From: DASZCR01 sp035942915 | Lineage (GTDB): Bacteria; Acidobacteriota; Blastocatellia; Pyrinomonadales; Pyrinomonadaceae | Length of the DNA: 36,715 bases | Direction of reading: 5' to 3' | NCBI GenBank assembly: GCA_035942915.1 | Contig: DASZCR010000007.1 | Coordinates: forward strand, 1-36,715 | In this document: piece after piece, positions 25,439 to 33,711 of the stretch | Position numbering within the stretch: the first letter of the stretch is position 1 | How the letters are laid out: every line of letters begins with the position of its first letter | The notes under the pieces: model-generated | Database searches by the model: none | Seen by the model: only the letters and a program-made list of their open reading frames with translations | Told to the model about the DNA's origin: nothing | Translations under genes and position numbers: made by a program

Positions 25439-26236
25439 TTAGCGGCTCAACAGGCTCACGTCGCCGGAGGCCGACGAGAGGCGCAGCGTGCGCGAACCGC
25501 TGCCGAGCGTGCCGCGCGCCTGCGAACTCGGCCCGTGCTCCGGCCGCTTGATTTCGATGGGGAAGTTCGTCTCGATGTCGCCGCTCGCGGTTGACATAAA
25601 GACGTTGGCGTCGAGGTTCGAGGGCATGCGGACGCGGACGTTGCCGCTCGCCGAGGAGAACTTCATATCGCCCGCGCCTTCGAGTTGCGCAATCTCGACG
25701 TTAACGTCGCCGCTCGCCGTGCTCGCGTTGACCGTCCCGCGAATCTCGCCGACGCGCACGTTGCCGCTCGCGCTCGAAGCGGAAATCTCGCCGCTTACGT
25801 CGCTCACAGTGACGTTGCCGCTCGCCGTGCTGACGGCGACGCGCCCGGTCACGTCTTCGAGCGAGATGTCGCCGCTCGCCGTCGAGATGCGGTTGAAGTT
25901 GTAACGCACGTTGCTCGGCACGCGCACCTCGAAGCGGACGCTGGCGTTGCAGTTGCACTCGCGCGGGTAGCGGACGCCCAAATCGACCGTGTTGCCGCTG
26001 CTCTTGTCTTCAATCTCGACCAACTCGCGGTCGCGCCCTTCTTTATAAGCACTGACCTGAATGGCGTCGCCGTTGTAGCCTTGCACCTTCACGTCGCCGG
26101 AGACGTTCTTAATCGACACCGTGCCGTCCGCGCCGAGGCGGTAGCTTCTTTGGAAATCTTGCGCGAACGCGTCCGTCAAAGAGAGGAAGCACAGGAAAGT
26201 GGTCAGGACGCCGACGCGGAACAGCATTCTCTTCAT
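25439..26236 (-). CDS. Exported DUF4097-family beta-repeat protein
   Basis: This 265-residue protein has a signal peptide (MLFRVGVLTTFLCFLSLTDA, then FAQ) and a DUF4097 right-handed beta-helix-like repeat. The strand motif S-(T/S)-A-S-G-(D/N)-(I/V) occurs seven times, for example STASGDISLEDVTG, STASGNVTVSDVSG and SSASGNVRVGEIRG, ending SSASGDVSLLSR at the C-terminus. A Cys pair lies in RECNCNAS. The family is often called putative adhesin, but its role is unproven. ATG 26236 has GGAG about 11 bases upstream. The plus-strand neighbour, adenosine deaminase, ends 26 bp away in convergent orientation with no hairpin between. Confidence 0.88.
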   Translation of the reverse strand: MKRMLFRVGVLTTFLCFLSLTDAFAQDFQRSYRLGADGTVSIKNVSGDVKVQGYNGDAIQVSAYKEGRDRELVEIEDKSSGNTVDLGVRYPRECNCNASVRFEVRVPSNVRYNFNRISTASGDISLEDVTGRVAVSTASGNVTVSDVSGEISASSASGNVRVGEIRGTVNASTASGDVNVEIAQLEGAGDMKFSSASGNVRVRMPSNLDANVFMSTASGDIETNFPIEIKRPEHGPSSQARGTLGSGSRTLRLSSASGDVSLLSR

Positions 26237-26628
26237 GTTCTAAAAACTCCTTCCGAAATGTTTGAGAGATTCGAGCTTGCGGCGAACGTCTCGTGGGGGC
26301 GCGTCTGCGGGCCGGAACTCTTTCCGCTACCGCCGCCGCCATCGCCGCGTTCGCCTCGCTCTGATGTGGAAACACCACGCTCTCGGATTTCGTGGCAAAC
26401 AATTTTTCGATGATGTGTGGAGAGGATTTTTTTAGAGAGCGAGACAGGTCAGAGACAGGCGAGGAACGCCGGTCGGCGCGCCGGGAGTCAAGCGCGTCTC
26501 GTCCCTTCGCGCGCTGCTCCTGAGTGCCGACCGGCGCATCTCCTCGCCTGCGCACGGGTGCGGTCTTCCGTTCCCTGCCCCTCGTGGAGCCACACGCGAA
26601 GCGGCAGGGACGGAGGAAGTCGGCCGGT
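26237..26628. other. Intergenic region with a large inverted repeat, no gene seen
   Basis: This 392-bp gap separates the DUF4097 gene from the Fis-type gene, both on the minus strand. An interrupted inverted repeat is centred near 26502: GGCGAGGA then GCCGGTCGGC (26458-26477) matches GCCGACCGGC then TCCTCGCC (26526-26548). It lies 80 bp past the Fis-type stop codon and may end that transcript. The DUF4097 promoter must be to its left, in the AT-rich 26340-26440 stretch; I could not define it. Confidence 0.55.
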
Positions 26629-27060
26629 TTAGTTAGCCGTATCGGGGAGGGCTATCCGGCGCGCCGCGTCGTGCGGGGAGATTTGATAACGCTTGAGGAT
26701 GGAATTAAGCGTTGACAGTTTCAGTTTGAGCAGGCGCGCGGCGCGACCCTGATGGCCGCCCGTCTGTTCGAGAGCGCGCGCGATGAGTTGCATCTCGAAG
26801 CGGCGCACCTCCTCGTAGAAGTCTATGCCCTCTTCGATGTTGGCCGTCTCGACCTCGGTCAGCGCATGCACCTCCTGAAGCAGCGTGAGGGCTGCCGCCT
26901 TGAGGTTGTCGATGCGCGTCTTGAGCGCAGGCTCGCCCGTCTCGGACGCGGCCTCTGACGGCGGCTCTTGAAGCGATTGCTCCACAGTCTCATCCGTCTG
27001 CTCGTCGCGCGCATCGACGAGCCGAAAATTCTCGTGCTTTAAAGCGTTGGCATGTCTCAC
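26629..27060 (-). CDS. Fis-type helix-turn-helix regulator
   Basis: The C-terminal 50 residues are a Fis/HTH_8 domain as in enhancer-binding proteins: YEEVRRFEMQLIARALEQTG, then GHQGRAARLLKLKLSTLNSI and LKRYQI. The rest is an acidic, probably disordered N-terminal part with a coiled-coil stretch (LKAAALTLLQEVHALTEVET). There is no AAA+ sigma-54 activator domain or receiver. GTG 27060 is chosen because GAGGT lies seven bases upstream; a TTG at 27174 would add 38 residues and has no ribosome site. It could be a nucleoid- or promoter-binding protein; two sigma-54-type promoters occur elsewhere in this window, but a link is speculative. Confidence 0.78.
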   Translation of the reverse strand: MRHANALKHENFRLVDARDEQTDETVEQSLQEPPSEAASETGEPALKTRIDNLKAAALTLLQEVHALTEVETANIEEGIDFYEEVRRFEMQLIARALEQTGGHQGRAARLLKLKLSTLNSILKRYQISPHDAARRIALPDTAN

Positions 27061-27272
27061 TGCTTTGACCTCGAACTTCCTTCTGACGCCGCGCCCCGTC
27101 TGTCGTGCCAGAGAGAGGCGCGCGCGTCCGTAATCAATTGCCCCGCAGCTTAACGAATTCTCGTACTCTTCCAATGAAAATGTGACGAATCGCGGGCGGC
27201 GGATGACGAACGGAAGGCTGCGCGTGACGGAGGCTGAGCAGTGCGCTCAACGGCGCGTCAGGTCTGCTTGAT

Positions 27273-28040
27273 TCAGGAGGCGTTGTCGAAGAGTTCGAGG
27301 AACTGTTCGCGGTAGGTGCGCGAGAGCGTGAGTTGCGTGCCGTCGCGCAGGACGACCGTGTAGTCGCCGCTGAACATCGGCTGAAGTTCCTTGATGCGCT
27401 CGATGTTGACGAGCGTCGAGCGGTGGATGCGGAGAAACTTCTCCGGGTCGAGGCGGGAGGCGAGGTGGTTCATCGTCTCGCGCAGCATGTGCGCGTCGCG
27501 CCCGGCGTGCAGGCGGACGTAGTTGCCCTCAGCTTCAATCCAGTCAATCTCGTCCGTGCGCAGGAAGAAGACGCGCCCCTGCGATTTAATCATCAGACGT
27601 TCGAGGTGCTTCTGTCCGGTCTTGAAGTTTTCGAGCAGCGAGCGCAGACGCTCGTCGAGGTCGGAGGATTTCCCGGCGGCAATCTGGGCGCGGGCGCGTT
27701 CGAGCGCGCGGCGAAAACGTTCGCGGTCGTAGGGCTTGAGCAGGTAGTCGAGCGCGTGGAAGTCGAAGGCCTTGAGCGCGTACTGGTCGTAGGCGGTGAC
27801 GAAGACGACGGCGGGCATCTCGCGCGTCCCGACCGCTTCGAGCACGCCGAAGCCGTCGAGTTCGGGTATCTGGATATCGAGGAAGACGAGGTCTGGACGC
27901 AGGTCTCGAATCTTTTCGACGGCGTCGCGCCCGTCGGCCGCTTCGCCGACGATTTCGATGTCCGCCTCTTCGCCTAGAAACCTTTTGACACGCTCGCGCG
28001 CGAGCGGCTCGTCATCAACGATGAGCGTCCTGATGTTCAC
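27273..28040 (-). CDS. LytTR-family DNA-binding response regulator
   Basis: The 255-residue protein has an N-terminal receiver with Asp9-Asp10 in LIVDDEP, phospho-acceptor Asp55 in VFLDIQIPELDG, Thr82 in VFVTAYD and Lys102 in DYLLKPYDRERF. A LytTR DNA-binding domain follows (about 150-255: MIKSQGRVFFLRTDEIDWIE, AEGNYVRLHAG, FLRIHRSTLVNIERIKEL, DGTQLTLSRTYREQFLELF). GTG 28040 has GGAGGG five bases upstream. Its start lies 26 bp inside the end of the histidine kinase gene, so the two are a translationally linked LytS/LytR-like (AlgR/BtsR-type) pair. Target genes cannot be named from the sequence. Confidence 0.96.
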   Translation of the reverse strand: MNIRTLIVDDEPLARERVKRFLGEEADIEIVGEAADGRDAVEKIRDLRPDLVFLDIQIPELDGFGVLEAVGTREMPAVVFVTAYDQYALKAFDFHALDYLLKPYDRERFRRALERARAQIAAGKSSDLDERLRSLLENFKTGQKHLERLMIKSQGRVFFLRTDEIDWIEAEGNYVRLHAGRDAHMLRETMNHLASRLDPEKFLRIHRSTLVNIERIKELQPMFSGDYTVVLRDGTQLTLSRTYREQFLELFDNAS

Positions 28041-29301
28041 TGCTTCCCTCCGCGACGGTGTGAACTTCTCGGAACGGAATCGCCAGACTGACGGTGAGGC
28101 CGCTTCCCGGCGTGCTCGTCAACTCAAAGCGATGCGACGTACCGTAGAGCCTTTCGAGACGTGCGCGCGTGTTGGAGAGACCGACGCCACCGTTCTTTTT
28201 GCCGCGCTGCTGAGGCTCTGCGGGCAGGCCAAGCCCGTCGTCGCACACGTCGAGATGAAGCATCCGGTCGGCGCGCGCGGCGCGTATCTCAATGCGGCCG
28301 CCCCGTGAGCGCGGAGCGATGCCGTGACGAACGGCGTTTTCGACGAGAGGTTGGAGAATCATGTTGGGGACGAGAGAATCGAGCGCCTCCGGGTCTATCT
28401 TCATCTCGACCCTTAAACGCTCCTGAAATCTGGTTTGTTCAATTTTCAGGTACTTGTCGAGAAAGTCCAGTTCCTGCTTGAGCGGCACTTCCTGCACGCC
28501 GACGCGGTCGAGCGACAGACGCAGCATGTCGCTCAGTTGCGTAATCATGCGCTCGGCCTTCTCCGGGCTTTGATAGACGAGTTCGGAGACGGCGTTAAGC
28601 GTGTTGAAGAGAAAGTGCGGGTGCAGTTGCATCTTCAAAGCTTGAAGCTGCGCCTGCGCCAGTTGCGTCCGCAGTTCCGATGCCTTCAGTTCCTCTTCGC
28701 GGTACTTGCGATAGTAGTCGTGCGCGCAGATGACTATCAGGCAGACCCAGTAGAGCTGCATGTTGAGCAGCAGGAAGCGGTAGAAGTAGAACTCGAAGAC
28801 CTCGAAGACGGAGGAGAAGAGCTCGACGCGCGGGCCGCCCAAAGCCCTGTAGAGCACGACGTAGGCGGCGAGGTGCGCCGTCGCGAAGAGGAAGCTGGCG
28901 GGCAGGTGGACGAGCACGTTGCGCGCCCAACTTTGCTTGTCGAGACCGAAGCGGCGCGCGAGCAGCACTATCAGGGGATAGAGCGCCGCCCAGAGATAAA
29001 AGCGGACGAAGTTCCAGAAGAAGGTCGCGGCATAAGAGGGCGGCTCGGCGGGCGTGCCCTGACCGACGCGCTCTGCGAGTTGGCCGAGTCCGGCCGCAGT
29101 GAAGTATTGAAAGCCAATGAAGACGAGCGCGACCAGCGTCCAGACGCCGAAAAACAGCGGCCACTTCGTCCAACGCCCGCGCGCCATCTCGCCAGCCCTT
29201 TCGGTGAAAAATTCGAGAGGGCTTGATTGTAGCGCCGCACGCAGGCGCGCGCCAAAGCTGCGCGTCGCCGTCACCTCTAATCTTTCCACGTTTTCGCTCA
29301 A
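28015..29301 (-). CDS. LytS-type membrane sensor histidine kinase
   Basis: The 428-residue kinase has four or more membrane segments (FFGVWTLVALVFIGFQYF, FFWNFVRFYLWAALYPLIVL, NVLVHLPASFLFATAHLAAY, FYFYRFLLLNMQLYWVCLIV). A linker coiled coil leads to the His_kinase domain with phospho-acceptor His229 in LQALKMQLHPHFLFNTLN, and an HATPase_c domain (NMILQPLVENAVRHGIAPRS, DVCDDGLGLP, GVGLSNTRARLERLYG). There is no large extracellular sensor, so it probably senses through its membrane part. TTG 29301 touches GGGAGG too closely and GTG 29289 is slightly far from it, so the exact start is open. Its 3' end overlaps the LytTR regulator. Confidence 0.95.
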   Translation of the reverse strand: MSENVERLEVTATRSFGARLRAALQSSPLEFFTERAGEMARGRWTKWPLFFGVWTLVALVFIGFQYFTAAGLGQLAERVGQGTPAEPPSYAATFFWNFVRFYLWAALYPLIVLLARRFGLDKQSWARNVLVHLPASFLFATAHLAAYVVLYRALGGPRVELFSSVFEVFEFYFYRFLLLNMQLYWVCLIVICAHDYYRKYREEELKASELRTQLAQAQLQALKMQLHPHFLFNTLNAVSELVYQSPEKAERMITQLSDMLRLSLDRVGVQEVPLKQELDFLDKYLKIEQTRFQERLRVEMKIDPEALDSLVPNMILQPLVENAVRHGIAPRSRGGRIEIRAARADRMLHLDVCDDGLGLPAEPQQRGKKNGGVGLSNTRARLERLYGTSHRFELTSTPGSGLTVSLAIPFREVHTVAEGSSEHQDAHR

Positions 29302-29411
29302 ACCTCCCTATTGTAGAGACCTGAGCGCGGGCGGCAACGAAACTGTGACGAGGCGCGCGCCGTGGGTGGCGACACGCACGCACGCAGGGACAAAGCAAAA
29401 AGCGCCTTGCG

Positions 29412-29484
29412 CTCAGAAGCGCCTCCGGCGTCTCTCGCATCAAGATTAAATCTTCATGCGAGAGACGCCGGAGACGCTTCTGAG
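29412..29484 (-). terminator. Very long hairpin terminator after the VPS10/BNR gene
   Basis: A 29-bp stem (29412-29440 with 29456-29484, one mismatch) with a 15-nt loop lies 27 bp past the stop of the 1142-residue protein gene. On the minus strand it is followed by a small GCGC hairpin and TTTTT. It separates this gene from the histidine kinase. Confidence 0.85.
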
Positions 29485-29510
29485 GAATCGGGTTTTCCGA
29501 AGTGGCGCTG

Positions 29511-32500
29511 CTACTGCCCGCCCGCCGGGGTGGGCGCGGGTTTGAGGATGACGGCCGGGATGTCTGCGGCGCGCACGGCCTGATTGAAGGCGCGGAGGTC
29601 GGTCGTCATCGTCTGGTTGAGTCGCTGCAACTGCGCGTCAATCTGGGCGACGAGCTCTTCGTAGAGCGCGTAGGATTGCTCGGTCGGCTGCGCATCGGCG
29701 CTGGCGACCACGTCGGCCAGTTCGGCCAGTTTGTTGTTGAGGCGGATGGGAAAGTTGAGCGGGTCTTGGCTGCTCTGGTTTTTGGTTTGATAGAGAGCCT
29801 CTTCGACGGCCGTCAGTTTCGCATTCAGAGCGCGTCCGGCGTCGGCGACCGCCTTCGCGTCGGACTGGCCTTCGAGCCGCTTGAGCAGGTCTTCGACCTG
29901 ACGGCGCACCTCGCGTATCTGCGTGATGCCGTTGTGCGTCTCGGTCAGTTTGTCGCGAATCTTCATGAGCAGCGCAAACTGCTTCTGAAACTCTTCGGGC
30001 GTCGTCGTCAGACGCGGGTCGCGCCTGACCTCGAAGCTCTCGGTCATGGTCTGGCCGTCAACCGTGAGGCGCACCTGATAAGTGCCGGGAACGAGGCGCG
30101 GCCCGCGCATCTCGCCGCCCCAGAGAATCATGCCGGGAAAGCGCGCCGCCTCCGCGTAACGCATGTCCCAGACGAAACGGTTGAAGCCGACCTCGGTCGT
30201 CACACGCGGCTGTTGCTGTCCGCCGCCGAAGGTGAACGCCTCCTCGCCCGAAGGCGCTTGCGGTTCTTCGGGCGGCGTCTGCACCTGTGCTGCGCCGGGC
30301 GCGGTGGCTGCGCCGACGGGTTGCGTCGTGCCGCCGGGCGAAGCGGCGGGCGAAGGCGTCGGCGTCGGGCGCACGGGCGCGCGCGCCGTAAACTTCCTGA
30401 TTGACCTGCCCGCAGGGTCTAAGAACTCAAGCGTCATGTCGGTCGTCGGCCGACTCTTGAGGTAGTAATAGACGACCGCGCCGTTCGGCGGATTCTGCCC
30501 GATAGTGGCGGTCGGCGGCAGAGGCGCGCCGCCGCCTCCCGGCGTGCGATAGGTGTCTTCAGGTCTGAGCAGGCGCGTCTGGCCCGCACCGGCCGAAGCG
30601 AGCATCTGCGGCGTCATCTGATGCAGCACCGAGAGGTCGTCGAGCACCCAGAAGGAGCGCCCCTGCGTGGCGACGACCAAATCCTTCTCGCGCTTGTGCA
30701 CGGCGAGGTCTGTGATGGGGACGACAGGCAGGTTGAGTTGGAAAGGCTGCCAGCGTTCACCGTCGTCGAAGGAGATGTACATGCCGGTTTCCGTCCCCGC
30801 GTAGAGCAGGCCGCGCCGGTTCGGGTCTTCGCGCACGACGCGCGTGAAAGCGTCGTCGGGGATGCCCGCAGTTATCTTGCGCCACGTCCGCCCGTAGTCG
30901 CTCGTCTTGTAGAGATATGGACGGAAGTCGTCGAGTTTGTAGGCGGTGGCGGCGACGTAGGCGACCGCAGGGTCGTGCGCCGAAGCGTCGAGCGAGTTGA
31001 TTTGAATCCACTCCGGCATCCCTTGCGGCGTGACGTTCGACCACGTCTTGCCGTCGTCGCGCGTGACGTGGACGAGGCCGTCGTCCGAACCCGCCCAGAT
31101 GACGCCGCGCGTGACGGGCGACTCCATCGCCGTGAAGATAGTGTCGTAATACTCGACGCTCGTGTTGTCCTTCGTGATGGGGCCGCCCGAAGGGCCTTGC
31201 TTCGACTTGTCGTTGCGCGTCAGGTCGGGCGAGATGGCCGTCCATGACTGCCCCTCGTTGGTCGAGCGAAAGAGGATGTTGCCTGCGGCGTAGAGCGCGT
31301 CCGGGTTGTGCGGCGAGAAGAAGATGGGATAGTTCCACTGGAAGCGATACTTCATCCCTTCCGCGCCGTGTCCCATCGGATTATCAGGCCAGACGTTGAC
31401 GCTGCGCAGTTGTTCCGTGCGCTTGTCGTAGCGCGTCAGATAGCCGCCGTAAGAGCCTGCGAAGACGATGTTCGAGTCTTTCGGCGAGGGCGCAATCCAG
31501 CCCGACTCGCCGCCGCCCACGTCGTACCAATCGGCGCGGTCAATGCCGAAGCCGTTCGTGCGGCTGGCGATGCGGACGGTCGAGTTGTCCTGCTGCGCGC
31601 CGTAGATGTTGTAGGGGAAGTCGTTGTCGATGGCGACGCGATAGAACTGCGCGGTCGCCTGGTCTTGCTCCGTCCAACTGCGGCCGCCGTTGAAGGAGAC
31701 GTTCGCGCCGCCGTCGTTCGAGTTAATCATGCGCTGAGCGTCGGCCGGAGCAATCCAGAGGTCGTGGTTGTCGCCGTGCGGGACGGAGATGCTGGTGTAG
31801 GTGCGTCCGCCGTCGTTCGATTTATAGAAGCCTGTGTTGAGGACGTAGACGGTGTCGGCGTTCTGCGTGTCGGCGTAGATGCGCGTGTAGTACCACGCGC
31901 GTTGACGCAGGCGACGCTCCTCGTTGACGCGCGTCCACGTCGCGCCGCCGTTATCTGAACGGAAGACGCCTCCCTGCTCCGCTTCGACAATCGCCCAGAC
32001 GCGCTCCGGGTTGACCGGCGAAACCGTGATGCCGACCTTGCCGACGATGCCACGCGGCAGGCCGGGATTACGCGTCAACTCCGTCCACGTGTCGCCGCCG
32101 TCGGTGGACTTGAAGAGGCCGGAGCCTGCGCCGCCGCTTTCCAGAGACCATGGGCGGCGGATGACTTCCCAGAAGCCCGCGTAGATGATGTTGGGGTTCG
32201 TCGGGTCGAGTATCAGGTCAATGGCACCGGCGCGGTCGCTGCGATAGAGCACACGCTCCCACGTCCGGCCGCCGTCGCGGCTGCGGAAGACGCCGCGCTG
32301 CTCGTTGGGGCCGAAGGTGTGGCCGAGCGCGGCCACGTAGACGATATCAGGATTCTTCGGGTGGACTCTGACGCGGCCAATCTGTCTCGTGTCCGCCAGC
32401 CCGACGTGCTTCCAAGTCTTGCCCGCGTCCATCGACTTGTAGACGCCGTCGCCGTGCGAGACGTTACCGCGAATCGGGGATTCGCCCATGCCGACGTAGA

Positions 32501-32939
32501 TGGTGTTGGGGTCGGCGTCGGAGATGCCGATAGCGCCGACCGAGCCTGTCTTAAAGTGCGCGTCGGAGATGGGCTGCCAGTTGATGCCGCCGTCGGTCGT
32601 CTTCCAGACGCCGCCGCCGGTTGCGCCGAAGTAGTAGACGAGCGGCTGCGTAGGCACACCGGCGACGGCCGTGACGCGCCCGCCGCGAAAGGGGCCGATG
32701 CTGCGATAGGCGAGCGGCTTGAAGGGATTGAAAGGCGCGGCCGTGCGCGTCTGCGTCTGTCCGGCCGTCTGCGGCGTGGGCTGGCGCATGCCCTGCTCTG
32801 TCTGTGGCGTTTGAGGCGGCTGCTCCTGCTGCGGCCGCGCGTGTGCGAGGCGGGGCAGGGTCAAGGCGAAGACGGCCGCCAGCAAAACCGTCGAGGTCGT
32901 GGCGGCGCACGCGCGCCGCAGACGATTGAGCGTGCTCAT
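29511..32939 (-). CDS. Exported VPS10/sortilin-like BNR-repeat protein
   Basis: The 1142-residue protein has a signal peptide (ATTSTVLLAAVFALTLPRLA, then HARP) and a Pro/Gln-rich segment. Ten-bladed-type beta-propellers with many Asp-box (BNR) repeats follow, for example VWKTTDGGINWQPIS, VYKSMDAGKTWKHV, FRSRDGGRTWERV, LFKSTDGGDTWTEL, FRSDNGGATWTRV and LYKTSDYGRTWRKI. The region around 800-900 has a Pro/Ala/Gly-rich linker, then a beta domain (RVTTEVGFNRFVWDMRYAEA) and a C-terminal helical part (LLMKIRDKLTETHNGITQIR). This matches the family annotated as sortilin-like or glycosyl hydrolase, common in Acidobacteriota; no sialidase active site is obvious, so I would not call it an enzyme. ATG 32939 follows GAAGGAG. 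It is monocistronic. Confidence 0.9.
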   Translation of the reverse strand: MSTLNRLRRACAATTSTVLLAAVFALTLPRLAHARPQQEQPPQTPQTEQGMRQPTPQTAGQTQTRTAAPFNPFKPLAYRSIGPFRGGRVTAVAGVPTQPLVYYFGATGGGVWKTTDGGINWQPISDAHFKTGSVGAIGISDADPNTIYVGMGESPIRGNVSHGDGVYKSMDAGKTWKHVGLADTRQIGRVRVHPKNPDIVYVAALGHTFGPNEQRGVFRSRDGGRTWERVLYRSDRAGAIDLILDPTNPNIIYAGFWEVIRRPWSLESGGAGSGLFKSTDGGDTWTELTRNPGLPRGIVGKVGITVSPVNPERVWAIVEAEQGGVFRSDNGGATWTRVNEERRLRQRAWYYTRIYADTQNADTVYVLNTGFYKSNDGGRTYTSISVPHGDNHDLWIAPADAQRMINSNDGGANVSFNGGRSWTEQDQATAQFYRVAIDNDFPYNIYGAQQDNSTVRIASRTNGFGIDRADWYDVGGGESGWIAPSPKDSNIVFAGSYGGYLTRYDKRTEQLRSVNVWPDNPMGHGAEGMKYRFQWNYPIFFSPHNPDALYAAGNILFRSTNEGQSWTAISPDLTRNDKSKQGPSGGPITKDNTSVEYYDTIFTAMESPVTRGVIWAGSDDGLVHVTRDDGKTWSNVTPQGMPEWIQINSLDASAHDPAVAYVAATAYKLDDFRPYLYKTSDYGRTWRKITAGIPDDAFTRVVREDPNRRGLLYAGTETGMYISFDDGERWQPFQLNLPVVPITDLAVHKREKDLVVATQGRSFWVLDDLSVLHQMTPQMLASAGAGQTRLLRPEDTYRTPGGGGAPLPPTATIGQNPPNGAVVYYYLKSRPTTDMTLEFLDPAGRSIRKFTARAPVRPTPTPSPAASPGGTTQPVGAATAPGAAQVQTPPEEPQAPSGEEAFTFGGGQQQPRVTTEVGFNRFVWDMRYAEAARFPGMILWGGEMRGPRLVPGTYQVRLTVDGQTMTESFEVRRDPRLTTTPEEFQKQFALLMKIRDKLTETHNGITQIREVRRQVEDLLKRLEGQSDAKAVADAGRALNAKLTAVEEALYQTKNQSSQDPLNFPIRLNNKLAELADVVASADAQPTEQSYALYEELVAQIDAQLQRLNQTMTTDLRAFNQAVRAADIPAVILKPAPTPAGGQ

Positions 32940-33042
32940 CGAAACGAAGCTCCTTCTGAAATTATTGGACGTGTCCGCGTGTGGAAGGCGAAGCGAATTA
33001 TGAGATGTTCGCCTGTAGATGTCGAGCCGAAACGGCCGCGCG

Positions 33043-33183
33043 TCAGAAGATGGTGTAAATGAAGGGCGCGAGCGCAGAGCTTTGCGCGAAGACGAGCAGC
33101 GCGCCGAGAATAAAGAGCACGACGATTATCGGCAGCAGCCACAGCTTCTTGTTCTGCCGCAGAAACAGCCAGATTTCACCCAT
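33043..33183 (-). CDS. DUF5989-family small membrane protein
   Basis: This 46-residue gene reads MGEIWLFLRQNKKLWLLPII, then VVLFILGALLVFAQSSALAP and FIYTIF. A single membrane helix is framed by a basic N-terminus and a short conserved end; the (K/R)KxWLLP and APFIYT(I/L)F motifs are typical of DUF5989 proteins, which are usually found beside carbamoyltransferase and SxtJ genes. Here it is the third gene of exactly that set, 123 bp after sxtJ. Function is unknown; an accessory of the carbamoyltransferase at the membrane is plausible. There is no clear ribosome-binding site. Confidence 0.85.
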   Translation of the reverse strand: MGEIWLFLRQNKKLWLLPIIVVLFILGALLVFAQSSALAPFIYTIF

Positions 33184-33306
33184 CAACGAAAGCTTGCCCA
33201 AAGTTTCAGTCTCCTCGAAATAACTGCCGTCCGCCTTCTCACTCCTGCGCGTCTGTGCGTGAAAACGTAGGGAATAAGTTTCACGCCGAAGCGCGCAGCC
33301 GCGAAC

Positions 33307-33711
33307 TTAAAAGAGCCGCTCGAACTGCTCCTTCGCCTGTCGCGTCGTCTTGCGCGGCGTCCAGTAGGACTGGCGCGCGTCGGCGCGACGGTTGAGCGGG
33401 TCGCGCCCGACCAGACGCGAGACGAAGCCATAGGGCGTAAACACGCCGTAGTACATCAGCGACAACAGCACGCGGCTGTTGACGTAACCGAGCACGACGG
33501 CGACGCTCATCCAGAAGCGATGAAAGAGGCGCGCCAGCGCCGGGACGAACAACCCCGCACAGACGAGCAAGAGGGCTGTGCCGCCGAAGACCCACACCGC
33601 CCACGCGCGCTCACGGTACAAGTTCCACAGCGCGAAGGCCAGCAGCACGCAGGCGACGACGAGCGCCGTCCGGCGCGCTTCAGCGCGCTCGTCTCTCCTT
33701 TGCTTAGTCAA
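33307..33711 (-). CDS. SxtJ-family membrane protein
   Basis: TTG 33711 is chosen because GGAGGAG lies seven bases upstream. It overlaps the carbamoyltransferase stop by eight bases (TTGACTAA), so the two are coupled. The 134-residue product has membrane helices TALVVACVLLAFALWNLY and VWVFGGTALLLVCAGLFVPAL and a third hydrophobic run RFWMSVAVVLGYVNSRVLLS, then LMYYGVFTPYGFVSRLVGRD and a charged tail KTTRQAKEQFERLF. This matches SxtJ, named from saxitoxin clusters but widespread beside SxtI/NodU-type carbamoyltransferases in bacteria that make no toxin. Its role is unknown; no saxitoxin genes are present here. Confidence 0.85.
   Translation of the reverse strand: MTKQRRDERAEARRTALVVACVLLAFALWNLYRERAWAVWVFGGTALLLVCAGLFVPALARLFHRFWMSVAVVLGYVNSRVLLSLMYYGVFTPYGFVSRLVGRDPLNRRADARQSYWTPRKTTRQAKEQFERLF

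Noticed and set aside
33307..33711. Saxitoxin-type biosynthesis from the SxtJ and SxtI names
   Set aside because: These families are widespread in non-toxic bacteria; no sxtA, sxtG or other toxin genes are nearby.
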